Below, piece after piece: positions 24,443-33,090 of a DNA stretch of 64,000 nucleotides (position 1 is its first letter; each line of letters begins with the position of its first letter). Both the position numbers and the translations under genes were made by a program. The stretch lies in contig NZ_JAAMOZ010000001.1 of the NCBI RefSeq assembly GCF_011758645.1, forward strand, positions 62,001-126,000, in the 5' to 3' direction. Origin of the DNA: Brooklawnia cerclae (GTDB taxonomy: Bacteria; Actinomycetota; Actinomycetes; Propionibacteriales; Propionibacteriaceae). The notes under the pieces were generated by a model. That model was given only the letters and a program-made list of their open reading frames with translations. It searched no databases and was not told the DNA's origin.

Positions 24443-27400
24443 GCCTCGTGTCGCGCATCCTGCGTGCCCGGTGGGCCGGGATCCTCCGTCCCTGGAACGC
24501 CCCCCACATGGGCCGGAATGGCGTTCTCCCATGCTCCGTGGGCGAGGGATTCACCTCGCTCCCGGTCGCTCTCGCCGCCCGGCGCGGCGAACAGACCAAT
24601 CCCCCAGGAGGCGCACCCCATGGAACGGCAGAAGGATCGACGGCGACGCGAGCGCGAGCAGCAGAAGAGGCGTCAGCAGAAGCTCTTGCGCAGGAAACAC
24701 AGGGATCAAGGCCCGAAGAAGGGTTCCGCGCAGGCCAAGGAGATCGCGCTGGCCAAACGACAGGCGAAGCTCATGAGGGTCGAGGAACAGACCTCTCTTC
24801 CCTCTCTTCCGGCTCGTCTTCTGCCGTCGCTCGGGAGTTTCCGTTTGCCGGAGTTGCGCGGCCGAAACGCCTTCGGCCCCGCGCCGGAGCGCTGATCGCG
24901 GCCCTGGCACTGGTCGCTGCGTTCGGGAGTACCGGCCTCTCACCGGTGATGGCCAGCGCCGACGAGACGGACTCGGGCTCGTCGCTGACGGTGAAGTGGC
25001 TGAACGACGATTCGACCGCCGCCAGCCTGCAGCCGGAGCGCGAGACGACGTGGCTGAGCGAGGAAAAGGGACTGTCGCGGAACCCGCACTACGACGACTT
25101 CAAGAACCTGCAGGTCACGGTCAGCCAGACCGAGGACCTGACCGACCAGACGATCACCATCGACGTGACGGGCATGCCGGGAGGCAGCGTATCCGGACAC
25201 TCGGGCATGCCGGGGATCAGCTCGTCCACCGGCTACCCGTCGTACGTGCAGAACTACCTGCAGGTGATGCAGTGCTGGGGCGACCCGACGGACGACGATT
25301 TCGAGGAGACCTGCCAGTGGGGCGGGCTTGTGTTGGGCAGTAGTAGTTCGCAGGCGCTCGTCGCCCAGACGGTGGTGTACACCGATGGGGGCGCTCGCGA
25401 CGGGTCTGTCCCGTTCCGCACGGTGCAAGACAAGGAGTACTGGTCAAACGAGTACCTCGCCCCCGACGGTGCCTCGCTGTTGGGCAATCTGCTCAGCCCC
25501 TCGACGACCAACGACGTGCTGGCCTGGCCGGTGAAGGCCGACGGCACGACGGCGGTGCACTTCGCTCTGCAGAGCAGCACCTCGGCGCCGTGGCTGGGCT
25601 GCGGCGCCGACGACGACGGGAGTCCGCGCTCCTGCTCGATCGTGATCGTGCCCCGAGGCACGATCTACGGTAAGTCGAGTTCGCACTACGGCGCCTCCTA
25701 CGGCCAAGCCGGGGCGCAGTGGGGCGGGCCGCTGGACACCGACGCGGACTACTGGGACAACCGGATCGTGATCCCGCTCGACTTCCAGTCCCCAACCACC
25801 GCCTGCGACGCTGCCGGCACGACGCACACCGTCGGCGGCTCGCAGCTGATGATCCAGGCGATGCAATCGTGGCAGCGCGGCATTTGCACCGACGAGGGCC
25901 AGGGCTACAGCTACAGCACCGCCTCCGACTCACGGGCCCGCAGCAACCTGCTACAGGGCATCTACGATTTCGGCCTCACCTCGCGCGCGATCAAACGCGA
26001 AGAGCTGGACGAGACGGACTACGACGCCTACGACAACGCCGAGGTGGCCTATGCCCCGCTGGCGATCTCCGGTATCACGATCGGCTTCAACATCATCGGC
26101 ACGAAAGGCGTGCAGAACGATATCAAGCTCACACCGCGGCTCCTCGCGAAGCTTTTGACGCAGTCATACACGTCCGCGGTGCCGTCCTACACGTCCAACT
26201 TCCACTACGAGCACCTGTCGTCCAAGAATCCGAGCACCCTTCTGAACGATCCCGAGTTCAAGGCGCTGAACCCCGATATCAGCGTTAGCCCGTATCCCTA
26301 CGGCCTGGCCGACATGATCATCATGGGCCCCTCGGGCTCCGACGGCATCCGCCTGCTGTGGCAGTACCTGCAGTCTGACGACAAGGCCCGGGCCTTCCTG
26401 GAGGGGAAGACCGACAACGTGCTGGCCGGTGACGAGGGAAACTCTGGCATGACGATCAACCCCTACTACCTGCCCAAGGGCGATCCGAACGCGAAGGTAC
26501 CGGAGACCGAAGAGGTGGTCACGACCGAAGGGGCACAGACGGTCAGCACCATCCAGCTGGTGACTGACGCGAGCGGCAACACGGTGTACCGCGAGGTCGG
26601 GCTCACCGACTCCGACGGTAACCCGCTGAACCTTGCCACAGGCGTAATCGATACTTTCCCGCAGGCCGACGAGACCGAAGTTCCGTGGAGGATCGTAACC
26701 GCGGGTGGGCTGGCGACCGCCGTGCGCTCGCGAACGGACACCACGGCCTACAACCCCTACGGCGAGACCTTCTCCGACGTCGCGAGCCGGGTGGCCAAGG
26801 CCGACACGAAGCGGGCGACGTGGGACCCCACCGCCATGAACAGCGCACAGGAGGCTGGCGTGTGGAAAACCAGCGACAGCGTGCAATTCCCGCCCAGGAT
26901 CGGGGTGCTGGGCACTACCGACACGGCCTCGGCCGAGAAGAACGCGCTAGCCACGGCGCAGCTGCAGCTGCCCAACCAAGAGGGCGTTTTCGTCTCGCCC
27001 ACCGAGGGCACGATGACCGCGGCGCTGTCGGCGCAGACCGCACAGGATGACACGTCGGGCACCATTTGGGCCGACTTCTCGAAGCTCTCCAGCGACTCCT
27101 ACCCGCTCACACTGGTGACCTACGGGGCGCTGGACCTGCCTGAGGTGAGCGCCGAGGACCGGGAGTCCTACGCCGACCTGATCGAGTTCGCGGTCACCAC
27201 GGGGCAGGCGTCCGGAACCCGCCCTGGCCAGCTGCCATGGGGCTACGCGCCACTGACCGATGAGCTGGTGGCTCAGGCCCTGGCCGCGGCCGAGCGCATC
27301 CGCAACTGGCTGCCCTCCACGGGTGATGGCGACACGGGTAGTGGCGGCACGACCTCGGATGGTGACCAGAGTTCCTCGACGGGCGACGGGTCGGCTGGCA

Positions 27401-27612
27401 CTCAGGCCACGAACCCTGCGACATCGGCGGACGACTCCACGCCGAGCTCCAACGCCTCGCAGTCGACCACCGAATACAGCCAGGCCGCCACTACCGAGCG
27501 CGGCTCGACCGCCGCGTTCATCGGCGCCGCCGCGCTCGGCGCCATGCTCCTGGTGGGCAGCGTCGGCGCGGCGGTGGCGCCCCTCCTCCTGCGGCGCAGG
27601 AGCGACAAATGA
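24439..27612 (+). CDS. Large membrane-anchored PstS-like surface protein (start uncertain)
   Basis: The frame runs 1057 codons from ATG 24439 (ATGA overlap with the preceding stop), but the export signal (RAGALIAALALVAAFGS) lies only at about residues 148-165, and no ATG, GTG or TTG occurs in frame near it. From 24620 to 24895 another frame is better coding sequence, so the N-terminus is unresolved. The ectodomain (about 175-1000) contains a PstS-like lobe (GVQNDIKLTPRLLAKLLTQ, VSPYPYGLADMIIMGPSGSDGIRLLWQYL). A Ser/Thr linker, a membrane helix (about 1026-1048) and the tail RRRSDK end it. It is the second anchored binding-type protein of the cluster. Confidence 0.65.
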   Translation: MSLVSRILRARWAGILRPWNAPHMGRNGVLPCSVGEGFTSLPVALAARRGEQTNPPGGAPHGTAEGSTATRARAAEEASAEALAQETQGSRPEEGFRAGQGDRAGQTTGEAHEGRGTDLSSLSSGSSSAVAREFPFAGVARPKRLRPRAGALIAALALVAAFGSTGLSPVMASADETDSGSSLTVKWLNDDSTAASLQPERETTWLSEEKGLSRNPHYDDFKNLQVTVSQTEDLTDQTITIDVTGMPGGSVSGHSGMPGISSSTGYPSYVQNYLQVMQCWGDPTDDDFEETCQWGGLVLGSSSSQALVAQTVVYTDGGARDGSVPFRTVQDKEYWSNEYLAPDGASLLGNLLSPSTTNDVLAWPVKADGTTAVHFALQSSTSAPWLGCGADDDGSPRSCSIVIVPRGTIYGKSSSHYGASYGQAGAQWGGPLDTDADYWDNRIVIPLDFQSPTTACDAAGTTHTVGGSQLMIQAMQSWQRGICTDEGQGYSYSTASDSRARSNLLQGIYDFGLTSRAIKREELDETDYDAYDNAEVAYAPLAISGITIGFNIIGTKGVQNDIKLTPRLLAKLLTQSYTSAVPSYTSNFHYEHLSSKNPSTLLNDPEFKALNPDISVSPYPYGLADMIIMGPSGSDGIRLLWQYLQSDDKARAFLEGKTDNVLAGDEGNSGMTINPYYLPKGDPNAKVPETEEVVTTEGAQTVSTIQLVTDASGNTVYREVGLTDSDGNPLNLATGVIDTFPQADETEVPWRIVTAGGLATAVRSRTDTTAYNPYGETFSDVASRVAKADTKRATWDPTAMNSAQEAGVWKTSDSVQFPPRIGVLGTTDTASAEKNALATAQLQLPNQEGVFVSPTEGTMTAALSAQTAQDDTSGTIWADFSKLSSDSYPLTLVTYGALDLPEVSAEDRESYADLIEFAVTTGQASGTRPGQLPWGYAPLTDELVAQALAAAERIRNWLPSTGDGDTGSGGTTSDGDQSSSTGDGSAGTQATNPATSADDSTPSSNASQSTTEYSQAATTERGSTAAFIGAAALGAMLLVGSVGAAVAPLLLRRRSDK
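24620..24895 (+). CDS. Small very basic protein overlapping the large surface-protein frame
   Basis: 91 residues in the +1 frame relative to the large frame. ATG 24620 has AGGAGG at 24606-24611 with good spacing, the strongest ribosome site in this stretch. Third positions are strongly G/C, unlike the competing frame here. The first half is a Lys/Arg/Gln-rich helix (MERQKDRRRREREQQKRR...). Its TGA (24893-24895) overlaps a CTG that is in the large frame, right at the signal peptide. Either this is a separate gene, or a frameshift joins it to the surface protein. Confidence 0.5.
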   Translation: MERQKDRRRREREQQKRRQQKLLRRKHRDQGPKKGSAQAKEIALAKRQAKLMRVEEQTSLPSLPARLLPSLGSFRLPELRGRNAFGPAPER

Positions 27613-27623
27613 ACAACACAAAG

Positions 27624-27728
27624 GTTTCTTCCCCCGGCACCCGCCGGACAAGGGAAGGAAACGGCCCGGCGTAGTCCCCTGGGAAAGGTCACACCGGGCC
27701 GCATGGAGCCTCCCACCTGGGTGGCTCC
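27624..27728 (+). other. Three-hairpin structured leader before the third PstS-like gene
   Basis: Stem 1 pairs GTTTC-TTCCC (27624-27633) with GGGAA-g-GAAAC (27652-27662) around an inner CCGGC-accc-GCCGG hairpin. Stem 2 pairs CGGCCCGG (27662-27669) with CCGGGCCG (27694-27701). Stem 3 pairs GGAGCC (27705-27710) with GGCTCC (27723-27728), continued by CCC and GGG. It lies in the 146-base gap after the large surface protein and could be a terminator-attenuator or an RNA regulatory element. No known riboswitch consensus was recognised. Confidence 0.5.
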
Positions 27729-27758
27729 TGATACAACCAGAAGAGGATAACTGGCAAA

Positions 27759-29054
27759 ATGAAAACAATCAAAAGAGTCGTGATCGGTGCCCTCGCGGGC
27801 ATTCTCACGACCGGGCTCGCGCTGACTGGCTTCAGCAGCCAGGCCTCCGCCGATCCGGCCTCGACGAGCACCTATGGTCAGCTCGTTGCGGTCGGCAGCG
27901 ATACGCTGCAGGACTTCGGCAACGGCCTCAGCACCGCGCTCGGCAACGTCAGCGGCACCAGCACGCTCAAGCTGGCGTCCTACGACGCGACCGGCAGCTC
28001 CACGATCCAGACCCGTTCCGGTGGCGTGTCGTTCACCCGGCCGAACGGCTCGGGCGACGGTGTCAAGGCGCTGAGCGCCTCGGCACAGGGCACCATCTGG
28101 GGCGGCGCGAACCTCTCCGGTCAGGTTGACATCGCTCGCTCCTCGAGCAAGTACACGACCTCTACGGTAAGCGCGCTGGCCTACGTGCCGGTCGGTGTGG
28201 ACGCCGTCACCTACGCGACCTCGTCCGACTCGGCCATTCCGAGTGGGATCTTGGAAGGTGACGTCTCCCAGGATGGCGTTGGAACGTGGGATTCTGAGAC
28301 GGGGACGGTCCACCCTGCGGATCTGACTCTGCGGAACATCTTCCAGGGTAACGGCTATCTGGAGGGCACGATCAGCAGCGTCACCTACAAGTTCTACTCC
28401 GGCGCGGGCAACCCTGCTGACGGTTCGGGCTACACGAAGCTGAACGTCTACGTGCCACAGTCCGGCTCGGGCACCCGCTCGTTCTGGGCGAGCACCCTTG
28501 GCTTCAGCAACAGCAGTCTGCCGGCTGGAGTGAGTGACACATTCGGGCTGTACAACCCCGACACCGAGGTCACCACAACGACCGATGTGCAGGAGCACAA
28601 CGGGCTTGTGGTGACTAAGCCGGAGGCTGCGACGGAAACCGAGCAGGCCGAGCAGGGCAACCAGAACTGGGAGACGGCGATTGTGCCGTTCTCGATCGCG
28701 CAGTACGTCGCGCAGACCAACGCGGCAGAGGGCACCCTTTCCGGTGTGACTGATCGTCGTCACGGCGCAGAGTTGAACTCGGTCGGTAATGTAGCTCCGA
28801 CTAGCGGCGGGGCGCTGAACTCGAGCTTCCCGATCAAGCGGGACGTCTACTTCGTGGCCACCACCGCGCGTCTGACCAACCCGACCACGGATGCGGACAG
28901 GCTGCTGGCCAAGTTCTTGATCAACAGCGGCACTGCGGACATCCCGTGGATCGGCAGCACCGCGCTGCAGAGCACGATCACCAACTACGGCTTCGGCACT
29001 GGCACCGCTGACACGCTTGGTGCAATCGCAGGCTACAACTCCTACCAGTCCTGA
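27759..29054 (+). CDS. Secreted PstS-like substrate-binding protein
   Basis: 431 residues. A signal peptide (MKTIKRVVIGALAGILTTGLALTG...) is cut near SQASA-DP at 32. The mature protein begins GQLVAVGSDTLQDFGNGL and later has VPQSGSGTRSFW, corresponding to the PstS oxyanion loops, and ends FGTGTADTLGAIAGYNSYQS. It has no C-terminal membrane helix, lipobox or sorting signal, so unlike its two partners it is released or held by protein contacts, perhaps through the WxL/DUF916 pair. AGAGGA lies 11 bases before the ATG. A strong terminator follows. Confidence 0.75.
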   Translation: MKTIKRVVIGALAGILTTGLALTGFSSQASADPASTSTYGQLVAVGSDTLQDFGNGLSTALGNVSGTSTLKLASYDATGSSTIQTRSGGVSFTRPNGSGDGVKALSASAQGTIWGGANLSGQVDIARSSSKYTTSTVSALAYVPVGVDAVTYATSSDSAIPSGILEGDVSQDGVGTWDSETGTVHPADLTLRNIFQGNGYLEGTISSVTYKFYSGAGNPADGSGYTKLNVYVPQSGSGTRSFWASTLGFSNSSLPAGVSDTFGLYNPDTEVTTTTDVQEHNGLVVTKPEAATETEQAEQGNQNWETAIVPFSIAQYVAQTNAAEGTLSGVTDRRHGAELNSVGNVAPTSGGALNSSFPIKRDVYFVATTARLTNPTTDADRLLAKFLINSGTADIPWIGSTALQSTITNYGFGTGTADTLGAIAGYNSYQS

Positions 29055-29095
29055 GCCATCGAATCTAGATCTCGTTTGAGACCTAGATGAAGAAC

Positions 29096-29135
29096 GTGGT
29101 TCCGGGGCGTTGCCGGTTCAACGCCCCGGAACCAC
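29096..29135 (+). terminator. 17-bp perfect hairpin after the third PstS-like gene
   Basis: GTGGTTCCGGGGCGTTG and its exact complement enclose a six-base loop, 42 bases past the stop. There is no T run, but the stem is the strongest in the window outside the tRNA-side repeat. It probably ends or attenuates transcription between the PstS-like genes and the WxL-type genes. Confidence 0.7.
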
Positions 29136-29281
29136 CCGGGATCGTCATCTACGGCCCGGATATTGAACCCAGAAGCGCTTCGGACCAGAAGTGTAGAGCC
29201 GGTCGTTAAGCAGCAAGGTCCCGGGGGCGGAGACGTCGTTCCCCAGGGCCGTTGCCAGCAGACCGAGAAAGGTACTTAGTG

Positions 29282-30625
29282 ATGACTATCAACCGATCCC
29301 AGGCCTCTCGTCGGTTGCGGGCCTGTTTCGTGGCGGCCGCCGTCGGTGCCCTTGCGGCTACAATGTTCAACACTGTTTCTGCCCACGCCGCTATAGGTGA
29401 CTCCACCGACTCCAACTACCTTGGGGAGTTGACGGTCACCCCGACGAGCGGCAACTCGACCGACACCCCGCCGTTCACGCAGCTCTCAGCCCAGCGGGCC
29501 GACGGTACCGGCTGTCCTGATGGCTACAGGACGTGGTCGCGTGTGGTCTTGTTGAATCCGGCGACCGGCTCGTTCAACAGCATCGCAACCATCCGTTCCA
29601 CTACCGGAAACACGACCGGCTTGAACGGCAGCGCGATCGTGCTGACCGGAAATTATGCGGCCACCACATCACGGGCTCTAAACGACAGGGCCGCGTGGAC
29701 TGAGGTCAGCGTAGGGGCGTCGGCAAAGGTTCTTCTGACATGTGAGGCCACCTACGATCCGAACACTGGCGCGCTCACTCCGTTGGATAGTGCGCTGTAC
29801 TTCGCCGCTACCATCCAGAAGGACACCGACACCACATGGAAGATCGTGTCCGGCACCTCGACGGAGAAGACCCCGACCACCACGACGGTCGCGTCCTCGA
29901 ATGTGGCCCAGACCTCGGCCACGTTGACCGCCACAGTGTCCCCGGCTGAGGCCACCGGCACGGTGACGTTCACCAGCGGCAGCATTACCGCGACCGGAAC
30001 GGTGACCGATGGCGTGGCCACGGCGGATGTGCCGGGCCTGACTGCGGGCACCGAGTACACCTTCACCGCTGCCTACCCCGGTGATGATGCCTACGCGGCG
30101 TCGGACAACACGGTCACCTTCACCACTCTCGCCGCAGAGGAGCCCACTACACCGAGCGACAGCAATGACACCAACATCAAGGTGAACGTGCCCGAGGTCG
30201 GCGGCACCACCGTGGCCGGCGGCTTGACGATCTCCCTTGCGCCGGGTGTCAGCACCCTGACCGGTGGGGCTCGTTCCGAGGGCCAGGCATGGGAGGCCAC
30301 CGGCCAACTCGGCTCGGTGACCGTGAATGACGATCGCCGGGACGCGAGCGCCGATGCGTGGACGCTCAGTGGTACGGCTTCCGACTTCACCGGTGCGGGA
30401 ACGATCTCGGCGTCCGCGCTGAGCTGGACCCCGAGCAAGGAGTCCGGTGCGGGCGAAGCGGGCAGTGCGTCCAGCGACCTGTCGAAGTCCTCGCCGCTGG
30501 CCACCGGCGCCGCCTCGGCCGACACGAACGTGACGACCACGGTGAACGCTGGCCTCAAACTGGTCGTCCCGAGCGACAGCGCTGCGGGCAACTACTCCTC
30601 GAAGCTCACCCTGATCCTCATCTGA
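29282..30625 (+). CDS. WxL-domain surface protein with an Ig-like repeat
   Basis: 447 residues. The signal peptide ends near SAHA-AIG (about 36). After a 150-residue N-terminal region there is a bacterial Ig-like domain (TTTTVASSNVAQTSATLTAT..., YTFTAAYPGDDAYAASDNTVTF). The C-terminal about 150 residues look like a WxL domain: IKVNVPEVGG, SVTVNDDRRDASADAWTLSGTASDF, and the closing KLVVPSDSAAGNYSSKLTLILI. WxL domains bind peptidoglycan non-covalently and pair with DUF916 proteins, and such a gene is next. The ATG at 29282 has AGAAAGG nine bases upstream. Confidence 0.7.
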   Translation: MTINRSQASRRLRACFVAAAVGALAATMFNTVSAHAAIGDSTDSNYLGELTVTPTSGNSTDTPPFTQLSAQRADGTGCPDGYRTWSRVVLLNPATGSFNSIATIRSTTGNTTGLNGSAIVLTGNYAATTSRALNDRAAWTEVSVGASAKVLLTCEATYDPNTGALTPLDSALYFAATIQKDTDTTWKIVSGTSTEKTPTTTTVASSNVAQTSATLTATVSPAEATGTVTFTSGSITATGTVTDGVATADVPGLTAGTEYTFTAAYPGDDAYAASDNTVTFTTLAAEEPTTPSDSNDTNIKVNVPEVGGTTVAGGLTISLAPGVSTLTGGARSEGQAWEATGQLGSVTVNDDRRDASADAWTLSGTASDFTGAGTISASALSWTPSKESGAGEAGSASSDLSKSSPLATGAASADTNVTTTVNAGLKLVVPSDSAAGNYSSKLTLILI

Positions 30626-30803
30626 TCCCGGCTTGAGCGATGATGTTCGGGTGCTCTCGTCGTCCGGTTCATGCCGGGCGACGGGAGCATTCGCGCGGTG
30701 CCGCCCCGTCTTCGATGCCCGTCGGCTTTCCGACCTTGTGTCCGCTGTTTCCCATGCCTGTCTCTGCTCACGTTTTCAGCCACTGGCCGTTGGAGTGCTC
30801 CCG

Positions 30804-32021
30804 ATGATCTCTCGCCGTCCTGTCCTTCTTTCTCCCGAGCCTTCTTCGGCCCCGGATTCTGTTTTTTCCCTCGTTCCGCTCACTACCCGAACTCCGAATA
30901 GTTCTACGACGGGTCGTCTTTCCGCCCATGGGCTAATCCACCGTCTCGGTGTGCTCAGCGTCGTACTGCTCGTCGTGGCCTCGTTCGCGGGTGTGGGCGG
31001 TGGAAGCCAAGCGTTTGCCGACGCGGCAGACGTCACCTTCGGTGTACAGCCATCGACGGCGACCGGCCCCGACGGGCGCGAGCGGTTCGACTTCAATGTG
31101 GCGCCCAGTACGGTGATCAGCGACTGGGTGGCCGTGACCAATTCGTCGACGAGCGAGATAACCGTTCGGCTGGTGGGTGAGGACGCCACCACCGACTACG
31201 GTTCCGGTGAGTTCACCTTGGTGGGCACAGACGTGCCCTCCACCGATATAGGGGCATGGACGTCGGTGAACGGCGAAGCGTCCACCTGCCCCGACATCAC
31301 CGCCGATCAAGCGCAGGCATGTCTGCCGACATTGGGTGCCGCTGTGAGGCTGCAGCCCGGCGAACAAGCCAACGTGCCATTCACGTTGACCGTGCCGGCC
31401 GACGCGACCCCGGGCGACCACGCGGGCGGGATCGCGGCGATCTACACGACGACGCAACCGGGGTCGGACGGAATCAGCACGCCGGTGGAGGTGCATGTGG
31501 GCACCCGGGTGTACTTGCGGGTGGACGGCCCGGTGAGTCCAGGCATGACGATGAGCGGCCTGGTGTCGGGCTACGACGGCGGCTGGAATCCGTTCGACGG
31601 CACGGCGCGGGTGAGCTTCGATCTGGCGAATGCGGGCAACTCGCGGGTGTCCGCGGCCACGAGTGTTGTCGTGAAGGGGCCGTTCGGCCTAGGACGGCAT
31701 GAGTGGCAACTGGCCGACACGAAGAATCTGATGCCGGGGAAGACGGCGCACATCACCGCGGACCTAGAAGGCGTGCCGGCGTGGTTGCTGCTGTTCGCCG
31801 ACGTGACGGTGACTCCGTTGGCGGCCGACGGGACGGCGGCTTCCGATCCCCTGCCGGATGCTGTGACGGCTTCGACGATGACGTGGGCTGTGCCATGGAC
31901 GATCCTCGGAGCGATCGTGGTGGTGGCGGGTGTGGTGCTGCTGGTGCGTTGGCGACGTCGTGAGCGGCGTCTGCTGGACGAAGCCCTCGCCGCCGCTCAG
32001 ACGCAGCAGCCGGCGAACTGA
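30804..32021 (+). CDS. DUF916-type (WxL-interacting) membrane-anchored protein
   Basis: 405 residues from ATG 30804, with GGAG eight bases upstream. A longer in-frame extension has no signal. The signal helix is GVLSVVLLVVASFAGVGGGSQAFA-DA (about 49-75). The DUF916 domain follows (VTFGVQPSTATGPDGRERFDFNVAPSTVISDWVAVTN and TPGDHAGGIAAIYT). A second beta domain leads to one membrane helix (AVPWTILGAIVVVAGVVLLV) and a basic tail. In Firmicutes, DUF916 proteins hold WxL proteins at the wall. Here it directly follows a WxL protein. Confidence 0.78.
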   Translation: MISRRPVLLSPEPSSAPDSVFSLVPLTTRTPNSSTTGRLSAHGLIHRLGVLSVVLLVVASFAGVGGGSQAFADAADVTFGVQPSTATGPDGRERFDFNVAPSTVISDWVAVTNSSTSEITVRLVGEDATTDYGSGEFTLVGTDVPSTDIGAWTSVNGEASTCPDITADQAQACLPTLGAAVRLQPGEQANVPFTLTVPADATPGDHAGGIAAIYTTTQPGSDGISTPVEVHVGTRVYLRVDGPVSPGMTMSGLVSGYDGGWNPFDGTARVSFDLANAGNSRVSAATSVVVKGPFGLGRHEWQLADTKNLMPGKTAHITADLEGVPAWLLLFADVTVTPLAADGTAASDPLPDAVTASTMTWAVPWTILGAIVVVAGVVLLVRWRRRERRLLDEALAAAQTQQPAN

Positions 32022-32121
32022 GGGGAGCGGTTTTCCACAGGCCGAGTTCTTTTGACCATCGGCGCGGTACGTCACCAATAGTCATGGTGTCGTCGCGCCG
32101 GTGTGCGGCAGAATGGAGGCC

Positions 32122-32535
32122 ATGATCGTGACGGTCGAGGTGTGGAGTGCCATCCTCACGGGCCTTGGCGTGCTCGTCGCGGTGCTAGTCGGTATGTGGG
32201 GCATGTTCACTTGGTCGCACAAGCAGATAAAGACCGATATGGACGCTGGTTTCGCCCGTGTCGATGAGCGTTTCGTCCGTGTCGATGAGCGGTTCGAGCA
32301 GGTCAATCGACGGCTTGAGCAGGTTGACCGACGGTTCGAGCAAGTCGATCAGCGCTTCGACAGGATGGATCAGCGTTTCGAGAAGATGGAACAGCGTTTC
32401 GAGAAAATGGATCAGCGTTTCGAGAAGATAGATGGGCGGCTGGCCGGGATCGACAACAGGCTCGGGGAGCTGGGTGAACGTATCGCCCGTCTTGAGGGCC
32501 CCGAGCCGCGGTTGTACGTACCCGCCCGTCGTTAG
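32122..32535 (+). CDS. Membrane-anchored heptad-repeat coiled-coil protein
   Basis: 137 residues from ATG 32122. GTG 32128 has a better-spaced GGAGG, and ATG 32113 is also possible. The N-terminal helix (VWSAILTGLGVLVAVLVGMWGMFTW) is a membrane anchor. It is followed by about eleven near-perfect seven-residue units of the type (V/M)D(E/Q)RFE(Q/K), a parallel coiled coil, then a short tail. At DNA level the units form a 21-bp tandem repeat that could change number by slippage. A palindrome follows the gene. Its role is unknown, perhaps a spacer or trimerising stalk. Confidence 0.7.
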   Translation: MIVTVEVWSAILTGLGVLVAVLVGMWGMFTWSHKQIKTDMDAGFARVDERFVRVDERFEQVNRRLEQVDRRFEQVDQRFDRMDQRFEKMEQRFEKMDQRFEKIDGRLAGIDNRLGELGERIARLEGPEPRLYVPARR

Positions 32536-32572
32536 CGCGATCCGGAGCGATCAGACTCCGAGAAGAAGAACT

Positions 32573-32590
32573 CCGGGCATCGATGCCCGG
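32573..32590. terminator. Palindrome after the coiled-coil gene
   Basis: CCGGGCATCGATGCCCGG is fully self-complementary and is followed by CCCCTTCTTTTGG, so it resembles a factor-independent terminator for the plus strand. Confidence 0.55.
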
Positions 32591-33090
32591 GAACACCCCT
32601 TCTTTTGGATGGTTTTCACCGGCTGCTCGGCGAGTTGACCTGCCCGGGATGCGGCCCGAATAGCGAGCTTTGTGGTCAGCCCCTCAAACCTGAAGGGTAA
32701 GGCGGCTTGTCAGACTTCGTTGCGACGTGCAACGAAGTCGAAGAGCAGGCTTGTCACTTGCTGTTCATGTTCAGGTTCCCTGTTGTGTGCCCAATTGGCA
32801 TGCCACAACGGTTTGTACCTCGTAGCGGGCGATGTGAGCATGGGTGAGACGCCGAATCTCCAAGGCTCGGCGTGGTGCGCCAACCCCGGGTCGCGCTGTC
32901 GATCAGGAGCATGCAGTCCACGGCGCATTGGAGGACCTGTGTTGACGATTCATGCCCGTCCTCGCCTCGGCCCTGGGCCGGGTGCGTTAGCGACATTCCG
33001 TGTTCCGGTGTCCCCTTTTCCGGGGCAGCACATGCTTGCCCCCAAATCTGCCACCGCGGCAACCGTGCCAGAGAGAAAGAAGAAAGCACA
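32591..33090 (+). other. 500-base structured gap upstream of the anchored surface protein
   Basis: No gene is supported. Hairpins are seen: GACTTCGTTGC-gacgt-GCAACGAAGTC (32713-32739, perfect 11 bp), ACGCCGA and TCGGCGT (32849-32873), and CCCC-ttttcc-GGGG near 33012-33025. GGCTTGTCA occurs twice around the first hairpin. It may be a long structured 5' leader. Confidence 0.4.

Noticed and set aside
27613-27758. Known riboswitch (c-di-GMP, cobalamin or similar) before the third PstS-like gene
   Set aside because: Strong hairpins exist, but none of the conserved core sequences of those classes is present.
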